This document shows, in pieces, positions 14,227 to 23,161 of a stretch of DNA of 35,578 bases. A program made the translations under genes and the position numbers. Under the pieces are notes generated by a model, which worked only from the letters and a program-made list of their open reading frames with translations, made no database searches and had not been told where the DNA came from. The stretch's first letter is position 1, and each line of letters opens with the position of its first letter. Source of the DNA: Flavobacterium sp. BFFFF2 (GTDB taxonomy: Bacteria > Bacteroidota > Bacteroidia > Flavobacteriales > Flavobacteriaceae); assembly GCA_002256385.1 (NCBI GenBank), contig NKJD01000037.1, positions 1-35,578 of the forward strand, written 5' to 3'.

Positions 14227-16008
14227 ATGCGTAACCTCCTCAAAACAATTGTCCTACTCCTCCCCTTTTGGTTGTTGTCGCAGAACAACGAGCAGTTGGC
14301 GAACAATTATTTTGATCGTGGCGATTTTGAGAAGGCAACGGTTTTGTACCAAGAGTTATTGACTCAAGCAGAGGGAAATGGCAACTTTTTTGATCGGTTG
14401 ATTGGTTGTTATCAACAATTACAAAAATATGAGGTGGCCGAGAAAGCCATTCAGGCACGTTTAAAGAAATTTAGCCAAAAAACCATGCTCATTGAATTGG
14501 GTTACAATGCCCAATTGCAAAAGAAAACCGACGAAGCCAGACGATATTTTGATGAATCCATTGACGTGATTGCTAAAAATAGCAATGAAGTATATGGCAT
14601 CGCTTATACTTTTGAACGTAAATCACTATTTGAGTATGCTTTAAAAGCCTATCAAACGGCATTGGCCCAAAACCCAAAGTTTAATTTCAACTTCCAAATG
14701 GCCGTTTTACATGGTCAATTGGGGAATATGGAAGAAATGATTCGGATGTTTTTGGACGAATCATTTAGCAACCCGCCCAATTTGCTGTTCATTCAAGCGC
14801 AATTGATGCGCTTTTTACAAGAAGATTCGAATGTGACCTTTGCGCAAATGTTGCGAAAAAGCCTGATTTCCAGAACCCAACAAACCCAAGACTTGTTTTG
14901 GAATGAATTTTTATGTTGGTTCTATGTGCAACAACATGAATATGGCAAGGCATTTATTCAACAAAAAGCCATTTATAAGCGCAAACCCGAAGCTTTTCAG
15001 ACCATCATTCAATTGGGACAATTGGCCCAAGACGAAGGCGAAGTAGATGCAGCCCGCGACATCATGCAATTTGTATTTGATTCCACCAATGATGTAGGCA
15101 CCAAGGTTACAGCCCTTACTTTTTTGATTCAACAAAAAATTAACCAACCCAATCCGCCTGCTTTTGATAGCTTATTGGCCGAAATCGATACGGGTTTGTC
15201 GCAATTTGGCCAAAATCCATACACGTTGCCCTTGCAAAAATTGCGTGCTCATTTTTTGGCATTCAATGGCCAACGCACCGAAGAAGGGCGCCAACAAGTG
15301 AATCAAAGTTTGGCCCTTGCACTCAATAAATACCAAGAAGCCGATTGCAAACTTGAATTGGGGGACATCTACTTGAAAGAAGAAAAATTTAATTTGGCCT
15401 TGCTTACCTATTCGCAAATTGAAGCAGATATGAGCGGTGATGTCTTGGGCCAAGAGGCAAGTTTAAAAACAGCCAAAACCTCTTATTACAAAGGCGATTT
15501 TAAGTGGGCTTTGCACCAATTAAAAGTGCTCAAATCAGCTTCGTCACAATTAATTGCCAACGACGCCATGGATTTGTTCCTATTAATTAGGGACGTGGAA
15601 GAAAGCGATTCCACTTTTGTATCGTTAAAACCCATTGCACGCGGCGACTTTTTACAATTCCAGCACCGCGATAACGAGGCCCGAAAAGAATACGAAGCGG
15701 TCGCGGCGCACAAAGACTGGGAGGCCGCACAAGAAGTAGCCTACTTTAGACTGGGACAAATTTGGCAGCGTGAAGGTTGTTATTTGGAAGCTTTAGAAGC
15801 TTATCAGCGCATTATTCAGGCTACTGAACCTGGGATATTTTTGGATGAAGCCTTGTATTATTCAGGTGATATTTACCAAAAGTATTTGAATGATCCTGAA
15901 AAGGCCAAATCAATGTTTGAAACGCTGATTTTTAAACACGAAGACAGCATCTATTTTATTGAAGCCCGAAAAAGATACCGCCTATTGCGCGGCGATGTGC
16001 AATCATAA
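14227..16008 (+). CDS. Tetratricopeptide-repeat protein
   Basis: A 593-residue protein starting with a short hydrophobic signal (LLKTIVLLLPFWLLSQ), so it is probably exported to the periplasm. The rest is helical with TPR signatures: ANNYFDRGDFEKATVLYQELL near the N-terminus, FERKSLFEYALKAYQTALAQNP near 120-145, and FRLGQIWQREGCYLEALEAYQRI and DEALYYSGDIYQKY near the C-terminus. TPR arrays bind partner proteins; no enzyme motif was seen. It is followed after 10 bases by a DUF4286 gene and then by an M48 lipoprotein, suggesting one operon. The start codon lies just after a heptamer array, which may affect translation. Partner and role are unknown. Confidence 0.85.
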   Translation: MRNLLKTIVLLLPFWLLSQNNEQLANNYFDRGDFEKATVLYQELLTQAEGNGNFFDRLIGCYQQLQKYEVAEKAIQARLKKFSQKTMLIELGYNAQLQKKTDEARRYFDESIDVIAKNSNEVYGIAYTFERKSLFEYALKAYQTALAQNPKFNFNFQMAVLHGQLGNMEEMIRMFLDESFSNPPNLLFIQAQLMRFLQEDSNVTFAQMLRKSLISRTQQTQDLFWNEFLCWFYVQQHEYGKAFIQQKAIYKRKPEAFQTIIQLGQLAQDEGEVDAARDIMQFVFDSTNDVGTKVTALTFLIQQKINQPNPPAFDSLLAEIDTGLSQFGQNPYTLPLQKLRAHFLAFNGQRTEEGRQQVNQSLALALNKYQEADCKLELGDIYLKEEKFNLALLTYSQIEADMSGDVLGQEASLKTAKTSYYKGDFKWALHQLKVLKSASSQLIANDAMDLFLLIRDVEESDSTFVSLKPIARGDFLQFQHRDNEARKEYEAVAAHKDWEAAQEVAYFRLGQIWQREGCYLEALEAYQRIIQATEPGIFLDEALYYSGDIYQKYLNDPEKAKSMFETLIFKHEDSIYFIEARKRYRLLRGDVQS

Positions 16009-16018
16009 AAAAAACACC

Positions 16019-16342
16019 ATGATATATTATAATGTAACCATAAACATTGACCAAACTGTTGAGCAAACTTGGTTGTCATGGATGCAAAACAAACACATAG
16101 CCGAAGTGTTGGCCACAGGCTTGTTTCAGCAAGCCAGAATGGTAAAAATCAAAACCGACCAAGCAGATGGCAGCACTTCGTACGCCGTGCAATACACCGC
16201 TGATTCCATGGATGATTTGGATCAATATTATCGTGAACATGCCCCACGTTTGCGCGAAGAAGGCCTCCAATTATTCGGCGATAAAATGTTGGCATTTAGA
16301 ACCGAATTGGAACACATTAGCGATCATTATCCCCAAAAATAA
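16019..16342 (+). CDS. DUF4286 family protein
   Basis: A 107-residue soluble protein. An upstream in-frame start exists but overlaps the TPR gene, and the ATG at 16019 gives the usual family N-terminus (MIYYNVTINID). The sequence has the pattern W-x-x-WMQNKHIAEVL near residues 19-32 and SYAVQYTADSMDDLDQYY in the middle, which I recognise as the small ferredoxin-like DUF4286 family of Bacteroidota. Its function is not known. It is spaced 10 bases from the TPR gene and 9 from the next ATG, so it is co-transcribed with both. Confidence 0.8.
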   Translation: MIYYNVTINIDQTVEQTWLSWMQNKHIAEVLATGLFQQARMVKIKTDQADGSTSYAVQYTADSMDDLDQYYREHAPRLREEGLQLFGDKMLAFRTELEHISDHYPQK

Positions 16343-16351
16343 ACGACGTTG

Positions 16352-17197
16352 ATGAGACCGAAAAAGCCAACAAACCCCAATTTTAAGTGCTTTCTGGCCA
16401 TTATTTTCATTGGGTTACTGCTCTTTTCTTGCGCCAAAAACCCGTTTACTGGCGGACGCACTTTGGCATTGGTACCAAACTGTGAATTGTTCCCTACTGC
16501 TTTTGCGCAATATGGCACCTTTCTCAAAGAAAATAAAGTCATTAAAGGCAGCAAAGAAGCCCTCATGGTTACGCATGTGGGCGAAAAAATCAGGCATGCA
16601 GCCGAACGTTGGTTGCAGGCAAAGGGTTTTACCGACTACTTAAAAGATTACAATTGGGAATACAACCTCGTTGAAAATAAAGAAATAAATGCTTGGTGCA
16701 TGCCTGGCGGTAAAATTGTAGTGTATACAGGCATTTTACCCATCACTTTAGATGAAGCTGGGCTGGCCACCGTATTGAGTCATGAGGTATCGCATGCACT
16801 TGCCAATCATGGCCAACAACGCATGAGTGCCGGTGTTTTACAACAAGCAGGAGTGGCAGGAGTGGCCATTTTAACTGGTGATAAATCGGCCCAAACCCAA
16901 CAATTGGCCATGGCAGCTTATGCTGGTTTTACTCAATATGGATTGATTTTGCCATTTAGCCGCAGCCATGAATCAGAAGCCGATCGAATTGGCTTGAATT
17001 TAATGGCTATTGCTGGGTACAATCCAGAAAAAGCGGTGGTGTTTTGGCAACGAATGGCCAAACAATCAGATGGCAATAAGCCACCCGAAATACTGAGCAC
17101 CCACCCTTCAGATGAAACCCGCATTGGTCAATTGCAAGAATTAATTCCGGTTGCCAAAGCAGAAGCGGCCAAATTTGGCGTTACGTTTTCAAAATAA
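16352..17197 (+). CDS. M48-family zinc metallopeptidase lipoprotein
   Basis: A 281-residue envelope protease or chaperone of the BepA/LoiP kind. A lipoprotein signal ends in LLFSC (Cys at about residue 27). The zinc motif HEVSH lies at about residues 144-148 and the third-ligand motif ESEAD at about 207-211. The tail (STHPSDETRIGQL) is typical of M48B/C proteins, where H-P-S-D follows the active site. The first possible codon (TTG at 16349) is replaced here by the ATG at 16352. It is the last gene of a probable operon with the TPR protein and DUF4286. A role in outer-membrane protein quality control is inferred from the family. Confidence 0.88.
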   Translation: MRPKKPTNPNFKCFLAIIFIGLLLFSCAKNPFTGGRTLALVPNCELFPTAFAQYGTFLKENKVIKGSKEALMVTHVGEKIRHAAERWLQAKGFTDYLKDYNWEYNLVENKEINAWCMPGGKIVVYTGILPITLDEAGLATVLSHEVSHALANHGQQRMSAGVLQQAGVAGVAILTGDKSAQTQQLAMAAYAGFTQYGLILPFSRSHESEADRIGLNLMAIAGYNPEKAVVFWQRMAKQSDGNKPPEILSTHPSDETRIGQLQELIPVAKAEAAKFGVTFSK

Positions 17198-17254
17198 AAC
17201 CATTTAAACTCATTTGGTATTCAATTAATATAAACATAACTAAATCATATACTT

Positions 17255-18544
17255 ATGCCAAACCTAGCGAAAGGACATCCAAAATTACTCAATGCTTGGG
17301 CATTTTATGATTGGGCCAATTCGGCTTATAGTTTGGTGATTGCTTCGGCCATTTTCCCGATTTTTTACGAGCAACTTTTTAAAAATAAAGGAACTGAAGT
17401 GGTTCATTTTTTAGGAAATGAGGTGAAATACACCGCCATGATATCGTTTGTAACGGCTTTTGCCTTTTTATGGGTGGCCATTTTTTCGCCATTCTTATCG
17501 GGAATTGCAGATTATTTAGGAAACAAGAAATCCTTTTTGCGGTTTTTCTGTTATATGGGTGGGTTATCGTGTCTTGGGCTCTATGCCTTTGATGAGTCGC
17601 ATTTATTTTTAGGATATTTTTTCTATTTTTTTGGTTTAATTGGGTTTTGGTCGAGTTTGGTGTTTTACAATTCGTACTTGCCTGATATTGCGTTCCCGGA
17701 ACAGCAAGACCGGGTCAGTGCACGCGGATTTTCAATGGGTTATATTGGGAGTACCATTTTATTAATCATCAACTTAGCAATGGTGATGATGGCCGAAGAT
17801 GCCCATAAAATGCAAATGATGAAATACTCCTGTGTAATGGTCGGCATTTGGTGGATTGGATTTAGTCATGTCAGTTATTATTATTTACCTAAAGGAAATC
17901 GGAACACATCGCCATTAACCAAAGATTCTATATTGAAAGGCTTTCATGAATTGAATTTGGTTTGGCAGCAAATTAAAGGCAACGTCAGATTAAAGCGTTA
18001 TTTGCTGAGTTATTTTGTGTTTATCATGGCCGTCCAAACGGTGATGTTGGTGGCCACTTATTTTGGCGCAACTGAAATTGCATGGGAAACACCTAGCCAA
18101 AAAACAACTGGCCTCATCGTAAGCATTTTACTGATACAATTAGTGGCTGTTGTGGGTGCCATTTTAACTTCAAGGGCTTCCGGAAAATTTGGCAACATCA
18201 ATACATTGATCTTTTTGTGCGGTGGATGGGCCATATTATGTGGGGTGGCCTACTTCATTGAAACCCCGATTGCGTTTTATGCAACAGCTGGTTTTGTAGG
18301 TTTGGTAATGGGTGGTATCCAATCGTTGGCACGATCCACTTATTCGAAATTTTTGCCCGAAACTGAAGATACCGCCTCGTATTTTAGTTTTTATGATGTA
18401 ACCGAAAAAATTGGCATCGTCATTGGCATGTCACTCTATGGCATCATTGATCAAATTACAGGATCTATGCGCAATGCCATCGTTTTTTTGGTATTGTTTT
18501 TTATAATGGGGATCATCCTGTTATTTCGCGTACCAAAAAAATAA
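17255..18544 (+). CDS. MFS transporter, UMF1 (Atg22-like) family
   Basis: A 429-residue integral membrane protein with about 12 hydrophobic segments. The N-terminus has AWAFYDWANSAYSLVI, the hallmark of the UMF1/Atg22-like branch of the major facilitator superfamily, and ends in a last helix followed by RVPKK. The loop between the first and second halves is basic (KGNVRLKRYLLSYF). Members are thought to export amino acids or other small molecules, but the substrate here is unknown. It is a single gene, separated by 57 bases from the M48 gene and followed by a hairpin. Confidence 0.88.
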   Translation: MPNLAKGHPKLLNAWAFYDWANSAYSLVIASAIFPIFYEQLFKNKGTEVVHFLGNEVKYTAMISFVTAFAFLWVAIFSPFLSGIADYLGNKKSFLRFFCYMGGLSCLGLYAFDESHLFLGYFFYFFGLIGFWSSLVFYNSYLPDIAFPEQQDRVSARGFSMGYIGSTILLIINLAMVMMAEDAHKMQMMKYSCVMVGIWWIGFSHVSYYYLPKGNRNTSPLTKDSILKGFHELNLVWQQIKGNVRLKRYLLSYFVFIMAVQTVMLVATYFGATEIAWETPSQKTTGLIVSILLIQLVAVVGAILTSRASGKFGNINTLIFLCGGWAILCGVAYFIETPIAFYATAGFVGLVMGGIQSLARSTYSKFLPETEDTASYFSFYDVTEKIGIVIGMSLYGIIDQITGSMRNAIVFLVLFFIMGIILLFRVPKK

Positions 18545-18559
18545 TTCGGGAAATTGGTT

Positions 18560-18590
18560 TAAACTTTTTCGCTTCAATCAAAAAAGTTTA
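18560..18590. repeat. Perfect 10-bp hairpin, related to the repeat at 20435-20600
   Basis: TAAACTTTTT (18560-18569), loop CGCTTCAATCA, AAAAAGTTTA (18581-18590). It may act as a terminator for the MFS gene. The right half, CGCTTCAATCAAAAAAGT, recurs at 20570-20586. Confidence 0.65.
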
Positions 18591-18603
18591 GGGCACTTCT
18601 TTA

Positions 18604-18611
18604 TATATTTG
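18604..18611 (+). promoter_or_regulatory. -7 promoter element of the lipoprotein gene
   Basis: TATATTTG fits TAnnTTTG and gives a leader of about 17 bases. Confidence 0.65.
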
Positions 18612-18634
18612 GCACCTAATTTACTTTTTTAATC

Positions 18635-19546
18635 ATGAAACGAATTTTTAAAACGATTACCGTACTTTTTGCTTTTAGTTTGCTCATTATCAGCTGTACC
18701 AAAAGCGATGATGCACAAAGTACAAATTCGTATTCACCTGATGCTGCCCCTTATTTTAAAGCAGAAATGAATGGAACTACTTTTACTGCAGTTTCTTTTA
18801 CTGCCTACATGCATCATTTTGACGACCATTCGAAAGATTTTTTGGAAATTTCGGCAGTTGGAGGTAATGGCGTAGATTCTGGTACCTTCTCTTTTAAACT
18901 TACTGACTTCCGTGCAGGAACTTATAATACCAATTTACAAACTGAAATCAGTTACCAGCCATCAGTTAGTTTGGTTGAAAAATATTTAGGCAAAAATCCG
19001 CAAAACAGCCAATCAAGAACAGGTCAAGTTCAGTTAATTACCGTTGACTTAAACAATATGACCGTTTCAGGTTTGTTTAATTTTGTAGGGTATTGGAATG
19101 GTTTAACGCCTATGTCAAACTTATTTGTAAATAATGGGAAATTTCAAAACATCCCTATTGTTGAATTTGTGCAACCAGATCCATTTTCGGCTTTGTTGAA
19201 TAATGTTGAATTCAATGAGGTAAATGCTCCAAGTATAACCAGCAATTCGAATGTAGTAAATCATCCGGGGGCTACATTTACAGAAATTGTAGTGGCTAAT
19301 AGTAATGGGGCTATTTTAAGTTTAGGTATTGACAAAACATTTATTACAGGAACAGAAACGATCCCAACAAGCACGTTAGTTGTAACTTCTTTAAATGTGG
19401 CTGGCGGTACCATTTCGGCAAATGCTGGGACTGTGACCATTACCGATCATACGGCCCACCATATTAAAGGGACATTTACACTCACTTTTCCTAATACCCC
19501 AACCGATTACGTTTTCACCAATGGTCAATTTGACATCGATTTCTAA
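18635..19546 (+). CDS. Lipoprotein, DUF6252-like
   Basis: A 303-residue protein with a lipoprotein signal ending in LIISC (Cys at about residue 21), then an acidic/Ser-rich linker (TKSDDAQSTNS). The next segment (YFKAEMNGTTFTAVSFTAY) and the beta-rich SGTFSFKLTDFRAGTYN pattern resemble the DUF6252 lipoproteins found widely in Flavobacteria. The C-terminal half seems to repeat a similar fold (FSALLNNVEFN and GTFTLTFPNTPTDYVFTNGQFD). It is likely surface- or periplasm-facing. The function is unknown. It has its own promoter. Confidence 0.75.
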   Translation: MKRIFKTITVLFAFSLLIISCTKSDDAQSTNSYSPDAAPYFKAEMNGTTFTAVSFTAYMHHFDDHSKDFLEISAVGGNGVDSGTFSFKLTDFRAGTYNTNLQTEISYQPSVSLVEKYLGKNPQNSQSRTGQVQLITVDLNNMTVSGLFNFVGYWNGLTPMSNLFVNNGKFQNIPIVEFVQPDPFSALLNNVEFNEVNAPSITSNSNVVNHPGATFTEIVVANSNGAILSLGIDKTFITGTETIPTSTLVVTSLNVAGGTISANAGTVTITDHTAHHIKGTFTLTFPNTPTDYVFTNGQFDIDF

Positions 19547-19570
19547 CTAGTCGATTGATACATTTTACCT

Positions 19571-20374
19571 ATGGGGTTATTTAAAAGAAATCCGTTTGGC
19601 CATATTTTATTTTTAAAAAAATGGCTGATACGCATTATGGGAACACTTACCCATCGGCGATATCGTGGTTTTAATGAACTAACCATTGAAGGATCTGAGA
19701 TTTTACGTAATCTCCCAGACACCAACGTATTATTGATTTCAAACCACCAAACGTATTTTGCCGATGTGGTGGCCATGTTTCATGTGTTTAATGCCAGTTT
19801 ATCGGGCAGGGAAGATCACATCCGAAACGTAGGCTATTTATGGCAGCCGAAATTAAACTTGTATTATGTAGCAGCCAGCGAAACGATGAAGTCAGGTTGG
19901 TTGCCCAAATTATTGGCTTATGCTGGTTGCATTCCTGTTGAAAGAACGTGGCGAGCCGACGGCAAAGACGTACAAAGGACTGTCAATCCGAATGACACCA
20001 AGAATATTGGCATTGCGCTTGATGATGGCTGGGTAATTACATTTCCACAAGGCACCACGCGCTCATTTAAACCGGTTCGCAAAGGAACTGCTCACCTGAT
20101 TAAACAATACAAACCCATAGTGGTTCCCATTGTTATTGATGGATTCCGAAGGTCGTTTGATAAAAAAGGGATTCGCATCAAAAAGAAAAACATCCTTCAA
20201 TCGATGGTGATAAAAGAACCATTAGATATTGATTATGAATTGGATAGCATAGAAAATATCGTTGAAAAAATTGAATATGCCATTGAGCAGCATCCTTCTT
20301 TTTTGAAAGTAATTCCACAAGAAGAAATCCAAGAAACGGCAGCTTTGGATGAGCTGAGAAAATGGAAATATTAA
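19571..20374 (+). CDS. Lysophospholipid acyltransferase (PlsC-like)
   Basis: A 267-residue acyltransferase expected to transfer an acyl chain to a lysophospholipid at the inner membrane. The active-site block reads SNHQTYFADVV, where five rather than four residues separate His and Asp. The later motifs FPQGTT and VPIVIDGFRR fit the family's glycerol-phosphate-binding and fourth blocks. It is basic overall, with a hydrophobic surface near the N-terminus. As far as I recall, this H-x5-D form is common to a Flavobacteria subfamily, so it is likely active, but substrate specificity is not clear. It lies 24 bases after the lipoprotein gene and may be co-transcribed with it. Confidence 0.82.
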   Translation: MGLFKRNPFGHILFLKKWLIRIMGTLTHRRYRGFNELTIEGSEILRNLPDTNVLLISNHQTYFADVVAMFHVFNASLSGREDHIRNVGYLWQPKLNLYYVAASETMKSGWLPKLLAYAGCIPVERTWRADGKDVQRTVNPNDTKNIGIALDDGWVITFPQGTTRSFKPVRKGTAHLIKQYKPIVVPIVIDGFRRSFDKKGIRIKKKNILQSMVIKEPLDIDYELDSIENIVEKIEYAIEQHPSFLKVIPQEEIQETAALDELRKWKY

Positions 20375-20434
20375 ACCCAGATTACGCATTAGAAATTTAC
20401 TACATGGAAAAATGACTGCAAATCTGGTAATGTA

Positions 20435-20600
20435 CTGAGAATTGATCTAAACTTTTTCCAATTGGCTGCAAAATGGTCTTTTCGCCCCATTTTGCCCCTT
20501 TTTATTACTCCGTAGCCCTGCTATGCATTGCAAAAAAGTGACAATCTGGAACAAAAATCCTCATTTTTCGCTTCAATCAAAAAAGTCTAAATCAATTCAG
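20435..20600. repeat. Possible MITE-like element with imperfect inverted ends
   Basis: The left end CTGAGAATTGATCTAAAC (then TTTTT) and the right end, read on the minus strand, CTGAATTGATTTAGAC (then TTTTTT) match over about 20 positions. A compact relative occurs at 18560-18590. No coding sequence lies inside. Confidence 0.5.
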
Positions 20601-20738
20601 TTTTTTTCCTCAATGTAGCGCTGCTACACCTGCGGTAAAAAAAGTCCGTGCACTCCCAGCTTTTTTGTCCTTTTCCCATTTTAATGGCGTTAATATTTGT
20701 TTTTAAATGGTCATTAAGAACCAACTTTTTTTAATTGG

Positions 20739-20760
20739 AGTTTGCAAATGCAAACTTTTT
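20739..20760 (+). terminator. Hairpin with T-run in the non-coding region
   Basis: Stem AGTTTGC / GCAAACT with an AAAT loop, then TTTTT. It could end an unknown short plus-strand transcript. Confidence 0.45.
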
Positions 20761-20889
20761 GTAAGTGTTGGTTTCATTAAAAAGTCTAATGCATAATCCG
20801 GGTTAGAAAGGCAGATTTGAAATTAAAAAGGCACGTTCAGCTGAACTTTTTAATGCAATAGATGATCCCCGCTTCGGTTTTTAAATCAA

Positions 20890-20936
20890 AATGAGAATCC
20901 CAAAATACGTACTATCGTATTTTGAGATTCTCATTT
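20890..20936. terminator. Long bidirectional hairpin after the E1 gene
   Basis: A 20-bp stem with a single mismatch (ATGAGAATC, then CAAAATACG, pairing with CGTATTTTG and GATTCTCAT) around a TACTAT loop. It begins 9 bases past the stop codon of the minus-strand E1 gene, so it probably ends that transcript, although no long T-run follows. Confidence 0.55.
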
Positions 20937-20944
20937 CAGTTTCT

Positions 20945-22921
20945 TTAGTATTGCAACAATTCGGCCAATGCCTGCTCAAATCGGCTGACTGGTAAATATT
21001 GATCTTCGAGTGATTTCACAAAAGGAATGGGCGTTTCTAAACTGGCTACCCTTTTCACAGGTGCATCTAAAAACTCAAATGCCTCTTCCATGATCAGCGC
21101 AGAAATGTCACTAGCTATGCCGCCAAACAAACTGTCTTCTTGTAAAATAATGGCTTTGCCTGTTTTTTTCACGGAATGTAAAATAGTTTCCGTATCAAGT
21201 GGTTGCAAAGATCGCAAATCGATCAAATCAGCTTGGATTTCAGGGTGGTTTTCTAAGGTTTTTAATGCCCAGTGCACGCCTGCTCCAAAACTAATAATGG
21301 TTACTTGATGACCCGTTTTTAATAGGGCAGCTTGTCCAAATGGAATGGTATAATAAGCCTCAGGCACCTCTTGATACATACTGCGGTACAAGCCTTTATG
21401 CTCAAAAAACAACACGGGGTTGGGGTCATTAAAAGCGGTATTCAATAATCCTTTGGCATCATGTGGAAAGGCTGGATAAACGACTTTTAAACCAGGCGTT
21501 TTCGTAAACCAAGCTTCGTTGGTTTGCGAGTGAAATGGACCTGCCTGCGTGCCGCCACCACAAGGCATACGCACGACCACATCGGCCTTTTCGTTCCAAC
21601 GGTAATGTACTTTGGCTAAATAGTTCACAATCGGATTAAACCCAGACGAAACAAAGTCGGCAAATTGCATTTCGACCATGGCTTTGGCCCCATTAATGGA
21701 CAAGCCCATACCGGCAGAAACAATGGCACTTTCGCAAATCGGCGTATTGCGCACACGGCCTTTGCCAAAGGCATCGACAAAACCTTCTGTAATTTTAAAA
21801 GCCCCGCCATATTCAGCAATGTCTTGCCCCATGAGCACCAATTGGGGGTGGCGTTCCATGGATTGCTTCATGGCTTGCGAAATGGCATCAATCATTCGGA
21901 TATTTTGGGTAGGGCCTTCGGCTGAAATGGTTTCATGTTCATAAGGCGCATACACATCAGCTAATTCTTCGGTCAAATCGGCCTCAATGTCTGGTTCTGC
22001 TTGGGTAATCGCCCAATGCGTATCAATTTCACTTTTAATTTCTCGGTGAAATGCGGTATCCATGGCCTCTGTGAGTACGCCCTCTTCCTTTAAAAAAGTG
22101 CGGTAATTTTCAATGGGGTCTTTTTCGGCCCACAATTCCATGAGTTCTTTGGGAACATATTTGGTGCCACTCGCCTCTTCGTGACCTCGCATGCGGAACG
22201 TGATAAACTCCAACAGCACTGGTCTTGGTTTTTCTTCCATAGAGGCTTTTAACGCCTTTATTTGGGTGTAAACTTCTAAGATATTATTGCCATCAATAAT
22301 GTGGCTTTCCATGCCATAACCAATACCCCGATCGGCCAAATGGGCACAGCGGTATTGCTCATGGGTGGGTGTTGATAAGCCATATCCATTATTTTCAATG
22401 ACAAATAGTACGGGCAAATCCCATACTGCAGCTACATTCAATGCCTCGTGAAAATCACCTTCGGAGGTGGCTCCTTCACCTGTAAATACAGCGGTCACCT
22501 TCTTTTCACCGCGCAAAGTATGGGCCAAGGCAATGCCATCGGCTACGCCCAATTGCGGGCCTAAATGCGAAATCATCCCAATAATATTGAACTCTTGGGT
22601 GCCAAAATGAAAACTGCGGTCGCGGCCCTTGGTGAAGCCTGTTTTTTTACCCTGCCATTGCGAAAATAGGCGGTGCAAGGGGATTTCCCTGCTGGTAAAC
22701 ACGCCCAAGTTTCGGTGCATTGGCAAAATGTATTCATCCTTGTCTAAAGCGGCTGTAATTCCTACTGAAATGGCTTCCTGTCCGATTCCTGAAAACCATT
22801 TAGATACTTTGCCCTGTCGAAGTAAAATCAGCATTTTTTCTTCGATCAAACGGGGTTTAAGCAATGATTTATATAGGTGTAACAGTTCGTGATCGGTCAG
22901 TTGGGTGCGGTTGAATACCAT
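20945..22921 (-). CDS. 2-oxoacid dehydrogenase E1 component, fused alpha and beta subunits
   Basis: A 658-residue thiamine-diphosphate enzyme that decarboxylates 2-oxo acids, most likely the branched-chain ones, and passes the acyl group to the E2 lipoyl subunit. Residues 1 to ~320 are the alpha part, with [18 protein letters not shown] and the ThDP motif [15 protein letters not shown] to FVIENNG. After an acidic linker (~325-345) comes the beta part, with [40 protein letters not shown] and the C-terminal [25 protein letters not shown] promoter at 22957-22950 lies inside the upstream extension of the frame, so the ATG at 22921 is the start. E2 and E3 are not in the window. Confidence 0.92.
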   Translation of the reverse strand: MVFNRTQLTDHELLHLYKSLLKPRLIEEKMLILLRQGKVSKWFSGIGQEAISVGITAALDKDEYILPMHRNLGVFTSREIPLHRLFSQWQGKKTGFTKGRDRSFHFGTQEFNIIGMISHLGPQLGVADGIALAHTLRGEKKVTAVFTGEGATSEGDFHEALNVAAVWDLPVLFVIENNGYGLSTPTHEQYRCAHLADRGIGYGMESHIIDGNNILEVYTQIKALKASMEEKPRPVLLEFITFRMRGHEEASGTKYVPKELMELWAEKDPIENYRTFLKEEGVLTEAMDTAFHREIKSEIDTHWAITQAEPDIEADLTEELADVYAPYEHETISAEGPTQNIRMIDAISQAMKQSMERHPQLVLMGQDIAEYGGAFKITEGFVDAFGKGRVRNTPICESAIVSAGMGLSINGAKAMVEMQFADFVSSGFNPIVNYLAKVHYRWNEKADVVVRMPCGGGTQAGPFHSQTNEAWFTKTPGLKVVYPAFPHDAKGLLNTAFNDPNPVLFFEHKGLYRSMYQEVPEAYYTIPFGQAALLKTGHQVTIISFGAGVHWALKTLENHPEIQADLIDLRSLQPLDTETILHSVKKTGKAIILQEDSLFGGIASDISALIMEEAFEFLDAPVKRVASLETPIPFVKSLEDQYLPVSRFEQALAELLQY

Positions 22922-22949
22922 AAAATATGTGTCTATTTTTTGAACGCGC

Positions 22950-22957
22950 CAAAAATA
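22950..22957 (-). promoter_or_regulatory. -7 promoter element of the E1 gene
   Basis: On the minus strand TATTTTTG fits TAnnTTTG. It sets the start codon at 22921 with a leader of about 22 bases. Confidence 0.65.
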
Positions 22958-23104
22958 CAAAAACGAGCCGGGATTTTAGAAACTATTTCGATTTCGAGAT
23001 AAACAAAACTTTCCCCTAAAGATCGTAATGAAATAGCGAAAAACCAGCAGTTCAACTGGCTTAATTTGTTAATAACTTAATCATCATTTTACCAAAAACC
23101 TATA

Positions 23105-23112
23105 TATATTTG
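23105..23112 (+). promoter_or_regulatory. -7 promoter element of the oxygenase gene
   Basis: TATATTTG fits TAnnTTTG. The ~43-base leader contains a small AGCC / GGCT hairpin. Confidence 0.65.
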
Positions 23113-23161
23113 CTCATTCAAGCCCCTTGTAAGGCTGAGTTATTAACATAATAATTTAAGT

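Larger units (their letters stand above)
20375..20944. other. Non-coding region with several nested inverted repeats
   Basis: About 570 bases with no gene. In order: a ~166-base element with inverted ends (20435-20600), containing an inner hairpin GCAAAATGG / CCATTTTGC (20468-20495); TGTAGC / GCTACA near 20625; AACCAAC / GTTGGTT (20720-20772) enclosing the hairpin AGTTTGC / GCAAACT followed by TTTTT (20739-20760); GTTCAGCTGAAC with flanking ATTAAAAA / TTTTTAAT near 20823-20863; and a 20-bp stem at 20890-20936. Confidence 0.65.
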
